DNA of 43,494 nucleotides, from assembly GCA_964592635.1 (NCBI GenBank), contig CAZQFZ010000007.1, positions 1-43,494 on the forward strand. Reading direction: 5' to 3'. Made by a program: the position numbers and the translations under genes. This document shows, one piece after another, positions 1-9,073 of the stretch. The notes below the pieces were generated by a model. That model worked only from the letters and a program-made list of their open reading frames with translations, had not been told where the DNA came from and made no database searches. This stretch comes from VMCP01 sp964592635. Its GTDB lineage: Bacteria > Bacteroidota > Bacteroidia > NS11-12g > UBA955. Position 1 is the stretch's first letter. Each line of letters opens with the position of its first letter.

Positions 1-36
1 CCCGCCTATTTTTATAATTAACTGATATTGTGTTAT

Positions 37-2949
37 TTACTTATAGTTTTTTCTGTGTTTTGATTGACCTTTTTTATAGTATTTAATTTTACCAGATCCA
101 TCTTTACCTAATAATTGAACTTTACCCAATCCCAATTGCTCTAATCTACTCTTTAATAACAGCATATCGCCTGCTACAATGATCACCATATTGTCGGTAT
201 TCATATATTTTTTAGCCAAGGCATTTATTTCTTCCTTGGTGATGTTTTGAAGAATTCTCAATTGCTCTTCGGTGTAGTTTTCTGGCAAGTTCCTAACAGC
301 TAGTTGGTTTATAAAACCAGCTTTTTGCCCCAAACTTTCGTAATCTAAAGCCTCAGAAGCAATCAAAGCGGATTTGGTGAAGTTGAACTCCTCGTCTGTA
401 ATTCCTTTGTCTCTAAAGTTTTCTAATGTCCATATAACTTCACTGATGGCACTGTCAGTTGCATTTGCCTTTATGCTTGCTGAAACAATATAATACCCAG
501 GCAAATCCTTATATGAAGCGCTGAATCCACCATTTATACCATAGGTCCATGCTTTATCTTCGCGAATTTTCAAATTTAAACGAGAATTGAAGTTACCAGC
601 TAGCGCAAAATTCATGATGGTATTTTTAAAGAAATCACCATTGTAATCGTATGGCAATGTTCTGAAGCCGATAATAATATCGCTTTGTTCAGCATCAGCA
701 TATTGCACCCCGAAAATTTGGGATGTTTGCACTTCTGGTGCAACAACGGGCTTATTTACTACAACATTCTTGTTTGGAATTTTCGAAACAAATTGTAGTT
801 TTTGAACAGCAGTCTCCTTATTCATAGGGCCAACAACCACACATTTGGCAACATTGGAAGAAATGAAGGTTTCATAGTACTTTTTGCAATCATTTAAACT
901 CACTTTTGAATAATCATCAGCAGAAGTAAAATGACCAATTGAATTCACATCATATCTCAACCGGTTGGATGCGTTCATCAAACCTGTAGAACGACTGGAT
1001 AGCGAGCTACGAGCACCCTCTACTACACGTTTCATTAATTTGTCGTATTCTTTTTTATCCCAACGAGGCTCTAGCAACATTTCTTTCATTATTGCAATAG
1101 ATTCATCCAATTTTGCTTTATCACAAACTAAAGAAACACTAACTCCTGTGGTACCAGCAGAAAAAGATATACTAGCGCCCAAACGTTCTAATGCATTTTC
1201 TAATTGTTCTGGGGTTTTATTTTTAGTTCCAGCATCCATAATTGAAGCCATCATTTCTGCTGTACCCCAAGGGAATGCTGAACCATTTTCGTTCAATTTT
1301 CCACCTTCAAACGATAATTGAACCAACACTTTAGAGGTTTCATTGAATTCGGTACCCCAAATTTCAATTCCGTTTGATAATTTCTCTTTGTATATCTGGG
1401 GAACTGAAACTGGTTTTATCTTTGATGGAGTGGGTCTAACCGAACGATCGAAATTATCAACTACTTTTCTTTCTTTTAAATTTGCATATTCAATTTCCAT
1501 AGCATCACTTTTGAAGTCAGCGTTTGGATTGAAACTTACATATTTAGCATTTGTATCATTTTCTTCTTTTTTAGCAGGTTGGATTTCAATAGTTGAGGAA
1601 TATTTACCCTTAATATATTTACGATACACTCTTAATATATCATCTCGTGTGATTTTCTTGTAACGCTCCATTTCGTCTTCAAGCGACATCAACTTTCCTT
1701 CGGTATTTTTAAGGTCTAAGTACCAGTATTGACTCAAATAATCTGCTTTGGTATCAACACTTTCCAAACCGCTTCCCATTGAATTAAGGATATTTTCTTT
1801 AGCGCGATTCAAATCATCATCGGAAAAGTTAACATATTCGAATGAATCCAAAATATTTTTCAATTCGTCTTTCAATTTAAACATGTTACTCCAAGGATAT
1901 CCTACCAACGTAAAACTGAATTCTCCCGCCAGCTCATGATTAGCAGCACTCAACGGATTGTTCGAGGCTTGAACTTGTAACGCAGATTCAGCATCTACAA
2001 AGCGTTTGTATAATACAGAGGATTTTGTACTTCCCAACAAATAAGACAATAAATCCAATGCAGCATCATCTTCATGATAAGCAGGCACAGATGGATAAGT
2101 AATATACATGAGGGGTAAGTACGCATTATAGTCAGGATACGACTTGATTTTATCCTTTTCTAATACCACTGGTTTTAAACGCTTCTTTTTCACTTCTTTT
2201 CCTTTTGGAATGCTTCCAAAGTACTTTTCTGTCCACTTTACTACATCAGCAGTATTCACATCTCCTGAAACGATAATACATGCGTTATTCGGACCATACC
2301 ATCTTAAAAAGAAGTTTCTTAAATCGGAGCTATCGGCACGATTCAAATCATCCACAAAACCAATAGTTGACCAAGAGTAAGGGTGATCTTGTGGATATAA
2401 TTCTTGATCTTTCACTTCCATTAAAAAACCATAAGGAACCCCATATCGTTGATCTTTTTCGTTTTTTACGGTAGATCGTTGAATTTCAAATTTCTTTTGA
2501 GTGAATCCCTCCAAGAAGAAGCCCATACGATCGGCTTCCATCCAAAGTGCTGTTTCTGTAAAATTGGAAGGAAAAGTTTCGATGTACACCGTTCTATCTC
2601 GAGTAGTATTACCATTTACTTCACCACCAAATTCTTTTATTATTTTAAAATGCTCCTCGTCTGCTACATGTTTAGACCCTTGAAATAACATGTGTTCAAA
2701 GAAGTGAGCAAAACCTGATTTACCCGGAGTTTCTCGAGCGGAACCCACATGGTAAGTAACATTAATATGAGCCACCGGATCAGAATGGTCTTCTGATACA
2801 ATTAATGTTAGTCCATTAGGTAAAACATACATTTCATAAGGTACGTTTAACTTTCCTGGCACCGATTCAACCTTTTCAACTAGGGTAGCTTGTGCACTTA
2901 CCCAACCCATTAACAGGGATGAAAATAAAAAGAAAATTAACTTTTTCAT
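37..2949 (-). CDS. M16 family zinc metallopeptidase (insulinase/pitrilysin type), exported
   Basis: This 970-residue protein begins with a signal peptide (residues 1-20, ending near SAQ), so it acts in the periplasm or outer envelope. The inverted zinc motif HFFEH is at residues 82-86, and the downstream zinc-ligand Glu is probably E164 in VKNEK. The second half repeats the M16 fold without an HxxEH motif, as is usual for the inactive C-terminal domain of tandem M16 proteins. Family knowledge says these enzymes degrade peptides inside a closed chamber; the substrate here is unknown. I chose the ATG at 2949 because the signal peptide starts there. A start 18 nt further upstream would add a short odd extension and would lie inside the promoter box. 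The gene is transcribed alone, divergently from the choice-of-anchor V gene. Confidence 0.9.
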   Translation of the reverse strand: MKKLIFFLFSSLLMGWVSAQATLVEKVESVPGKLNVPYEMYVLPNGLTLIVSEDHSDPVAHINVTYHVGSARETPGKSGFAHFFEHMLFQGSKHVADEEHFKIIKEFGGEVNGNTTRDRTVYIETFPSNFTETALWMEADRMGFFLEGFTQKKFEIQRSTVKNEKDQRYGVPYGFLMEVKDQELYPQDHPYSWSTIGFVDDLNRADSSDLRNFFLRWYGPNNACIIVSGDVNTADVVKWTEKYFGSIPKGKEVKKKRLKPVVLEKDKIKSYPDYNAYLPLMYITYPSVPAYHEDDAALDLLSYLLGSTKSSVLYKRFVDAESALQVQASNNPLSAANHELAGEFSFTLVGYPWSNMFKLKDELKNILDSFEYVNFSDDDLNRAKENILNSMGSGLESVDTKADYLSQYWYLDLKNTEGKLMSLEDEMERYKKITRDDILRVYRKYIKGKYSSTIEIQPAKKEENDTNAKYVSFNPNADFKSDAMEIEYANLKERKVVDNFDRSVRPTPSKIKPVSVPQIYKEKLSNGIEIWGTEFNETSKVLVQLSFEGGKLNENGSAFPWGTAEMMASIMDAGTKNKTPEQLENALERLGASISFSAGTTGVSVSLVCDKAKLDESIAIMKEMLLEPRWDKKEYDKLMKRVVEGARSSLSSRSTGLMNASNRLRYDVNSIGHFTSADDYSKVSLNDCKKYYETFISSNVAKCVVVGPMNKETAVQKLQFVSKIPNKNVVVNKPVVAPEVQTSQIFGVQYADAEQSDIIIGFRTLPYDYNGDFFKNTIMNFALAGNFNSRLNLKIREDKAWTYGINGGFSASYKDLPGYYIVSASIKANATDSAISEVIWTLENFRDKGITDEEFNFTKSALIASEALDYESLGQKAGFINQLAVRNLPENYTEEQLRILQNITKEEINALAKKYMNTDNMVIIVAGDMLLLKSRLEQLGLGKVQLLGKDGSGKIKYYKKGQSKHRKNYK

Positions 2950-3301
2950 AAAAAAACAAAAATACATTTCTTCATCCCTACAACAAAATTAGTTAGACGA
3001 TTGTGCATAATTGATGGACAAAAATGAGGGTTAGTTCATAAATGAAACCATTTTAATGTCATTTTGAGGTAAAATTGATGTCTATTTAATACAAAAGGTA
3101 GAGATTTGTGTTACTCATGATGTTCAAATGGAATTTAACTATAAATAGGTAGTTTTACTGTACTCTTTCAGTTTGTTGCATTTGGATATTGGAAAAGCGA
3201 CAGAGTTAAAATTGTAATTCAAGATCAAAAATAAATTCAGATTCATTTTTCAATTGAGTGATAATAAAAAATTGTTTTTAACTGAAATACTTGCAAAAAA
3301 G
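2950..3301. other. Divergent intergenic region of about 350 bp
   Basis: This AT-rich spacer separates two divergent genes. It holds the promoter of the M16 peptidase at its left end. I see no clear TAnnTTTG box facing right, no RNA gene and no convincing hairpin. A TTG-initiated extension of the right-hand gene from 3254 is possible but would put a polar stretch before the signal peptide. Confidence 0.5.
2957..2987 (-). promoter_or_regulatory. Bacteroidota-type promoter of the M16 peptidase gene
   Basis: Read on the minus strand, TTTG (2987-2984) is followed after 19 nt by TATTTTTG (2964-2957), which fits TTTG-N19-TAnnTTTG. Seven T residues separate the box from the ATG at 2949, so the 5' leader would be only a few bases long. 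Confidence 0.6.
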
Positions 3302-5956
3302 ATGATTATGAAATCAAAAACGATAAAATCTGCAATTCTACTTGTCGGAATATTAGGTATTTCGATTTATCAAATTCACAGTAGTTCTGGTGGGGCATCA
3401 ACACCGAGAACTGGGGCGCCATCAGAAACCACATGCACATCTTGTCATAACACCTACTCTGTGCAAACAAGCGGAACCAAGCACGATAAAATCAAACTAA
3501 TCATTCCATTTACAGGTGGTGGGTACATTCCTGATTCAACGTACCGAGTTACCATTACCTATCGCGAAACTAACATTACTAAGTATGGATTTCAAATCAC
3601 AGCATTGAATTCTAAAAATGAAGCCGCAGGAACATTTTCCAATGTAAACAATCGAGTACAAACTTTTTCAAGCACAGTCAGTTCTGCTACAAGATTTTAC
3701 GCAGAACAAACGAGTACGGGAACATCAGCAGTTTCTGGTGATTCGGTTGCTTGGATTTTTGAATGGAAAGCCCCATCGAGTAATGTTGGCAATATCAAAT
3801 TTTATTTGGCACTCAATGTTAGTAATGGAAACGGTGGTGTTGCGGGGGATTACATATACAATAAAACCTTTACGGTTTCACCTTCATCTTTGCTTCCCAA
3901 AGCAAAGGCTGTACTACAAAGTCAACCTTGTTCAGGCGTTGGAATTAGTTTTAATGCGGATTCTGTGAGCTCTAGTAGCACTTATTCCTGGCGCTTTCTA
4001 GGCGGTGCTACACCATCGGTTTCAACTGCAAAAAACCCCAGCGTTGTTTACAGCAGCACAGGTGCAAAATCGGCCATACTAGAAGTTACAAATTCTAAAG
4101 GAAAGTCAAAACCCGACACCATTAACTTCACGGTTTTGACAGGTGCTACCCTACCCACATTGAACGTTGGAAATAGCGTAGCATTATGTAAAGGAGATAC
4201 CGTAAAATTAAGCGTTTCATCAACTCCCAATCATGGCTACATTTGGTCTACAGGTAAAACCGGCACTGAAATTTCCACAGATACAGCAGGTATTTATTAT
4301 GTAACTGCGATTCGCACAAATGGTTGTGAAAGAAGATCCTCCGACATTACGATTTTAACCATTCCAAAACCGGATTTTAAAGTATTGTATGGGTTTTCGG
4401 GGGATACCATTTGCGCTGGAGAACCTCTTTTGTTATTCACTCAAGATAAAAACGGATTCTCGGATTCCTATTCACTGGATTCAAAAATTGGTCCTTTTGT
4501 TCCAGATTCACTTTTTGTTGTTAATATCGGAAAACAAAATAAAACTACACAAGTTTGGTCGAAAAGCAAAGGCGGATGTGTTCAAGGTCCTATTTCAAAA
4601 TCATTCTTTGGACTTGACACTGTAGACGGACCCAATATCACAGTTAAGACGAAATACATAGACAAAATCACTTTCAGATGGACTAAAATCTCTTATGCCA
4701 CTGAATACCGATACAGTATAGACAATGGAAACACTTGGAATACACCTTTGGAAGGTAAATTAAGTGATTCTACTACGATTGACCTTACAAGTGCATCCCA
4801 AAAAATAATTTTTTGGATACAAGCAAGAACATCTAAATTTTGTGGTATTTCAAAGATTAGTAAAATAACTTCAGGTGGATTGGGTTGTAACGATATAGTT
4901 CTAACAATCAATTCAACGAAAGATACATTGTGCTACGGCGATACATCCAAATTAACAATTAGCGGTCTTCCGAAACATTCAAAATGGTCGATTAAATACA
5001 ATGGAAAAATATACAAGGATAGTATTTTTGAACTTTCACCTATTCGTTCTACCATTTACACATTCGCTGCGATTGATTCCACTCAAGCTTCTTGCGGTTT
5101 TTATGAGAAACAAATTCGATTAGTGGTTGATTCGGTAGAACAACCTAAATTAACATTTAATCCTCCAAATAATCAAATCATTTGCGGTGGCGAAAAAGAT
5201 GTAAATGTTGAGCTCAATTTGAACAATAACAGTTCAAATCGTAAATTAATTGTAACATCCAATTGGTATGATACAACTATGGTTCGTTTTCCAACCCAAC
5301 TTAATTTAAAAAATAACAAGGATTCATTTGTATATCATTTCGAGAGCACTTTATTGAAAGGATGCAAATCAAAAATGCAATATTTCAGTTTGATCTTCCA
5401 AGATTCAATTTCCACAGATATCGACGTTAAATGGTTGAATAACTTTAATTACACCTTCAAACGAAAAGTTAGGAACCAACAAGATTTGGTTTTATTTGAA
5501 ATCCGAGACAAGGCGCAATTAGTTTATTCTATTCAACAAGATTCCTTTGTTTATGATTTATCCGCTATGGCAAACAAGGAATTGAATGTTCATTTATGGG
5601 TAAGTAATGGCCCATGTAAAGACTCCAGCGAATTGTTATTCAATGCATACAATTTAAATACAATAGCATTAAATAATCATAATATTCGCATTTCTCCAAA
5701 CCCTATTAGTCATTTAGATCAGATATGGATTCAATATCCGTCTGAGAATGAAGTCGGATTTGTTCAAATTTTATCCATGGATGGTAAAGTTATTGTTCAA
5801 AAAACAGAACTAGACACAAATGGTAAAATAAGGAATGTGTCTAATTCAAGTCATGGTTCACAACTTAACTTAGCTGATGGAATTTATTTGATTGAATTAT
5901 TAGATAAAGGCGGCAGACCTATCAAATCGGACCGATTGATTAAAATTTCGAATTAA
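3302..5956 (+). CDS. Choice-of-anchor V domain protein with PKD domain and T9SS sorting tail
   Basis: This is an exported protein of about 884 residues. A signal peptide or N-terminal anchor (residues 1-28) is followed by a domain opening with a CTSCH motif (C45, C48, H49) and running to about residue 195. That layout resembles the choice-of-anchor V family, where a CxxCH near the mature N-terminus is conserved. Next comes a PKD-like domain (around 210-285), then several Ig/PKD-like segments rich in Ser, Thr and Lys. The last 85 residues form a type A T9SS sorting domain (ISPNPIS, then DGIYLIELLDKGG). It is therefore probably secreted across the outer membrane and attached to the surface. Starts at 3302 or 3308 fit the signal peptide; a TTG at 3254 is less likely. 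The function is unknown, and whether the CxxCH binds haem is not decidable here. Confidence 0.8.
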   Translation: MIMKSKTIKSAILLVGILGISIYQIHSSSGGASTPRTGAPSETTCTSCHNTYSVQTSGTKHDKIKLIIPFTGGGYIPDSTYRVTITYRETNITKYGFQITALNSKNEAAGTFSNVNNRVQTFSSTVSSATRFYAEQTSTGTSAVSGDSVAWIFEWKAPSSNVGNIKFYLALNVSNGNGGVAGDYIYNKTFTVSPSSLLPKAKAVLQSQPCSGVGISFNADSVSSSSTYSWRFLGGATPSVSTAKNPSVVYSSTGAKSAILEVTNSKGKSKPDTINFTVLTGATLPTLNVGNSVALCKGDTVKLSVSSTPNHGYIWSTGKTGTEISTDTAGIYYVTAIRTNGCERRSSDITILTIPKPDFKVLYGFSGDTICAGEPLLLFTQDKNGFSDSYSLDSKIGPFVPDSLFVVNIGKQNKTTQVWSKSKGGCVQGPISKSFFGLDTVDGPNITVKTKYIDKITFRWTKISYATEYRYSIDNGNTWNTPLEGKLSDSTTIDLTSASQKIIFWIQARTSKFCGISKISKITSGGLGCNDIVLTINSTKDTLCYGDTSKLTISGLPKHSKWSIKYNGKIYKDSIFELSPIRSTIYTFAAIDSTQASCGFYEKQIRLVVDSVEQPKLTFNPPNNQIICGGEKDVNVELNLNNNSSNRKLIVTSNWYDTTMVRFPTQLNLKNNKDSFVYHFESTLLKGCKSKMQYFSLIFQDSISTDIDVKWLNNFNYTFKRKVRNQQDLVLFEIRDKAQLVYSIQQDSFVYDLSAMANKELNVHLWVSNGPCKDSSELLFNAYNLNTIALNNHNIRISPNPISHLDQIWIQYPSENEVGFVQILSMDGKVIVQKTELDTNGKIRNVSNSSHGSQLNLADGIYLIELLDKGGRPIKSDRLIKISN

Positions 5957-6099
5957 GCATATTCATCTTGTTTCCTATGATATATTGCGTGTGTGTTAAA
6001 TCTACATTCAAACATTATTGAAAGGTGTAAATAATTAAAAAACAATTCGATAACAATTTACATTTCGAGTTCTAACCAACAATAAAATCATCAACATGT

Positions 6100-6137
6100 A
6101 AAACTGGAAAATGAGTTATGCCTCGTTTTCCAGTTTT
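6100..6137. terminator. Bidirectional terminator between the T9SS protein gene and uvrA
   Basis: A 16-bp stem (6100-6115 with 6122-6137, one G-T mismatch) has a 6-nt loop and is flanked by A and T runs, so it can act in both directions. The uvrA stop codon (6116-6118) lies in the loop, so the last uvrA codons are part of the hairpin. Confidence 0.75.
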
Positions 6138-8950
6138 TGTTTTAAATAAGGTGCTGTGATACTTTTAGGTTCGTTTAACAAACCCAAAAGTTCACCTTGA
6201 TAAACTAATTTACCACCCTTATCCCCCGGTTCAGGACCTAAATCAAGGACCCAATCAGAACATTTTATCATATCCAGATTGTGTTCAATACAAACCACTG
6301 TGTTGCCTTTATCAATTAGAGCATTGAATGAATCGATTAATTTTTCAATGTCATAGAAATGCAAACCGGTGGTAGGTTCATCAAATATGAATACAGCTCC
6401 ACCATCTTTAAATGGAGATGCCTTACTCAAATAAAATGCGAGTTTCACTCTTTGTGCTTCACCGCCACTGAGAGAATTACTGCCTTGCCCTAACTTTACG
6501 TATCCCAAACCTACTTTTTGCAACGGCAACAGTTTTTCAACAATATTCTTTTCATTTTTAAAGAAATCAACTGCTTGATCTACCGTCATCTCCAACACGT
6601 CAAAAATATTTTTTGATTGGTATTCAGATTCTAGTACTTCTTTTTTAAATCGTTTTCCGTTACACACTTCACAGGGAAGTTTAATATCTGCCATAAATTG
6701 CATTTCAATTACTGTCTCCCCTTCTCCTTGACAGTTATCACATCTTCCCCCATCAACATTAAAAGAAAAATGGGATGGTTTGAATCCATTTCTTTTGGAG
6801 ACTGGGGTATTGGAATACAATTCTCTAATTTCGTCGTAAGCTTTTACATAAGTAACTGGATTGCTCCTTGATGATTTACCTATTGGATTTTGATCAACAA
6901 ATTCCACGGCTTTAACCAAATGCAAATCACCGGTTAGCTGCTTGAACTGTCCGGGCTTTGCTGTTGTAAATTGTTTTAATTCTCTAGACAGTGCAGGGTA
7001 AAAAACTTGTTTAATTAAAGTGGTTTTTCCCGAACCAGATACACCTGTTATCGAAGTAAAACTATTTAATGGAATTTTTGCATTGATATTTTTTAAGTTA
7101 TTCGCACTCACTCCGGATAACTCTAAAAAATGAACGGGTTTTCTTTTTAAGGGAATTTCGATTTTGCGTTTTCCAGACAAATATGCACCCGTAATGCTGT
7201 TTTCGGATTTTAATAACCCATCCATTTGTCCCTTAAAAATAAGTTCTCCTCCTAAACTACCGGCGAAAGGACCTATATCAATAACATAATCCGCTTGCTT
7301 CATTACATCTTCATCGTGTTCTACCACAATTACGGTATTACCTTCTGTTTGAAGATTTTTCAACACACCAATTAATCGTTCTGTATCTCGTGAATGCAAT
7401 CCTATACTAGGTTCATCTAATATGTACATGGAACCTGTTAGATTGGAACCTAAATGCGTTGCTAAATTTATTCGTTGACTCTCACCGCCACTAAGGGTAT
7501 TGCTCAAGCGATTTAAAGTTAAATAACCCAAACCAACATTTTTTAGAAAAGACAATCGAGTCGTTATTTCTTGAAGTATTCGCTCGGAAATAGCTGTATC
7601 GGTTTCTGAAAGCACAAGATTTTGAAAGAAAAAATAAGCTTCATCCACTGAGTACAATAGAATATCTTGAATACTAGTAAACTCGGTTAAAACATTTTCT
7701 GCACTTGTATTTCTCAGTTTGACAAAAGATGCTTCCTTTCTCAGACGTGTACCTAAACAATCTGGGCAGGTGGTTTTACCCCGATAACGCGCTGCGAGTA
7801 CGCGATACTGAATTTTATAAAAATTCTCCTCCAGGTGTTTAAAAAAATCGTAAATACCTAATATTGAACCTTTTCCATCCCAAAGAATGCTTTTTTCTGC
7901 ATTTGACAAATCAAAATAAGGTCGGTGTATTGGAAATTCCACTGATGTTGAACGTTTAATAAACTGCTCTTTCCATTCGTTCATTACTTCACCTCTCCAA
8001 GGTGCAACACATCCCTCATAAACACTCATTTGCGGATCCGGTATGACCAAATCTTGATCGATTCCCAAAACCGATCCAAAACCTTCACATTTAGGACATG
8101 CACCATAAGGATTATTGAAACTCAAAAAGTCCTTTGTTGGAATTTCGAATTGCATTCCATCCCGTTCAAATCGGTTATTAAAATGGTAGAGTGACTTGGA
8201 CTTGTAATCCAAAAAAGAGCAATTGCCGGAACCTTCCCAAAATGCAGTTTCTATGGCATCATATAAACGCGATTCTAAATCTTCTTCTCTATTAATTAAA
8301 TTGAGTCGATCAATAACTATATAGCTTTCATCTTGAAATGCCACAGATTGGTTTATTTCCAATAGATCTTCTAATTTAATTAGAGATTGAGAAGGCACAT
8401 GCCAGATCCTACTAAAACCCTTTTGGATAAGTGATTCTAAAGTAATAGGAATATTTTTAACCCATTCCATTGGCGATAGAATTAACACCATTTCTAGATG
8501 GGGATGATGTATAATTTCTTTAAATACATCTTCTGGTGTATCTCGTTTTACCTCTTTTCCAGAGATGGGTGATATTGTTTTTCCCACTCTAGAAAATAAG
8601 AGTTTAAGATAATCATAAATTTCAGTAGAAGTTGCAACTGTACTTCTTGGATTATGCGTATTTACTTTTTGTTCAATGGCAATAGCAGGACATAAACCAT
8701 CAATTCTATCAACCGCCGGTTTTTTCATCCTTCCCATAAACTGCCGGGCATACGAACTCAAACTTTCAACATAGCGCCGTTGTCCTTCGGCGAACAGAGT
8801 ATCAAAAACCAAACTGGATTTTCCACTTCCCGAAACTCCTGTTACAACGGTAAATGAATTTTGAGGAAAATCAACATCAATTCCTTTTAGATTGTGTTGA
8901 TGTGCGTTTATTATATTGATTACGGGTTTTTGATTATTTATTTTACTCAC
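6116..8950 (-). CDS. uvrA: Excinuclease ABC subunit A (UvrA), atypical zinc finger 1
   Basis: UvrA is the DNA-damage-sensing ABC ATPase of nucleotide excision repair and loads UvrB. Both nucleotide-binding domains are present: Walker A GVSGSGKSS near residues 38-46 and GVSGSGKTT in the second half, LSGGESQR and LSGGEAQR signatures, and DEPSIGLH and DEPTTGLH Walker B regions. A UvrB-binding-like region is present at about 140-235. The C-terminal zinc module (CDNC and CEVC) is intact. In the first zinc finger only the second pair (CPKC, C285 and C288) remains; where E. coli has ACPIC this protein has FERDGM. No in-frame ATG exists near the N-terminus, so initiation is at GTG 8950 or TTG 8977; I prefer GTG because it gives the usual length (944 residues). 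It may be a second UvrA paralogue. Confidence 0.92.
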   Translation of the reverse strand: MSKINNQKPVINIINAHQHNLKGIDVDFPQNSFTVVTGVSGSGKSSLVFDTLFAEGQRRYVESLSSYARQFMGRMKKPAVDRIDGLCPAIAIEQKVNTHNPRSTVATSTEIYDYLKLLFSRVGKTISPISGKEVKRDTPEDVFKEIIHHPHLEMVLILSPMEWVKNIPITLESLIQKGFSRIWHVPSQSLIKLEDLLEINQSVAFQDESYIVIDRLNLINREEDLESRLYDAIETAFWEGSGNCSFLDYKSKSLYHFNNRFERDGMQFEIPTKDFLSFNNPYGACPKCEGFGSVLGIDQDLVIPDPQMSVYEGCVAPWRGEVMNEWKEQFIKRSTSVEFPIHRPYFDLSNAEKSILWDGKGSILGIYDFFKHLEENFYKIQYRVLAARYRGKTTCPDCLGTRLRKEASFVKLRNTSAENVLTEFTSIQDILLYSVDEAYFFFQNLVLSETDTAISERILQEITTRLSFLKNVGLGYLTLNRLSNTLSGGESQRINLATHLGSNLTGSMYILDEPSIGLHSRDTERLIGVLKNLQTEGNTVIVVEHDEDVMKQADYVIDIGPFAGSLGGELIFKGQMDGLLKSENSITGAYLSGKRKIEIPLKRKPVHFLELSGVSANNLKNINAKIPLNSFTSITGVSGSGKTTLIKQVFYPALSRELKQFTTAKPGQFKQLTGDLHLVKAVEFVDQNPIGKSSRSNPVTYVKAYDEIRELYSNTPVSKRNGFKPSHFSFNVDGGRCDNCQGEGETVIEMQFMADIKLPCEVCNGKRFKKEVLESEYQSKNIFDVLEMTVDQAVDFFKNEKNIVEKLLPLQKVGLGYVKLGQGSNSLSGGEAQRVKLAFYLSKASPFKDGGAVFIFDEPTTGLHFYDIEKLIDSFNALIDKGNTVVCIEHNLDMIKCSDWVLDLGPEPGDKGGKLVYQGELLGLLNEPKSITAPYLKQKLENEA

Positions 8951-8998
8951 AGTTTTAATATTTTGAAACGAATCCAAAATTGGATTTGTTGATATTAT

Positions 8999-9026
8999 CC
9001 ATTCAAGAATTGTTTTTCTTGAATGG
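8999..9026 (-). terminator. Perfect 11-bp hairpin between the DUF4249 gene and uvrA
   Basis: Arms 8999-9009 and 9016-9026 are perfectly complementary, with a 6-nt loop. The hairpin lies downstream of the DUF4249 gene and upstream of uvrA, both on the minus strand. It could end the TonB/DUF4249 transcript, but there is no T run after it in that direction. It could instead be a structure in the uvrA leader, since a TAACTTTG box (9076-9069) lies upstream. Confidence 0.4.
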
Positions 9027-9073
9027 CATTTTTATTTGGTTTGGGGGATTAAAATATGGCTAAAACAACAAAG

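Noticed and set aside
965..1663. Plus-strand open frames of 106-118 codons antisense to the M16 peptidase gene
   Set aside because: They lie wholly inside a clear M16 gene, have no family resemblance, and are typical antisense shadows.
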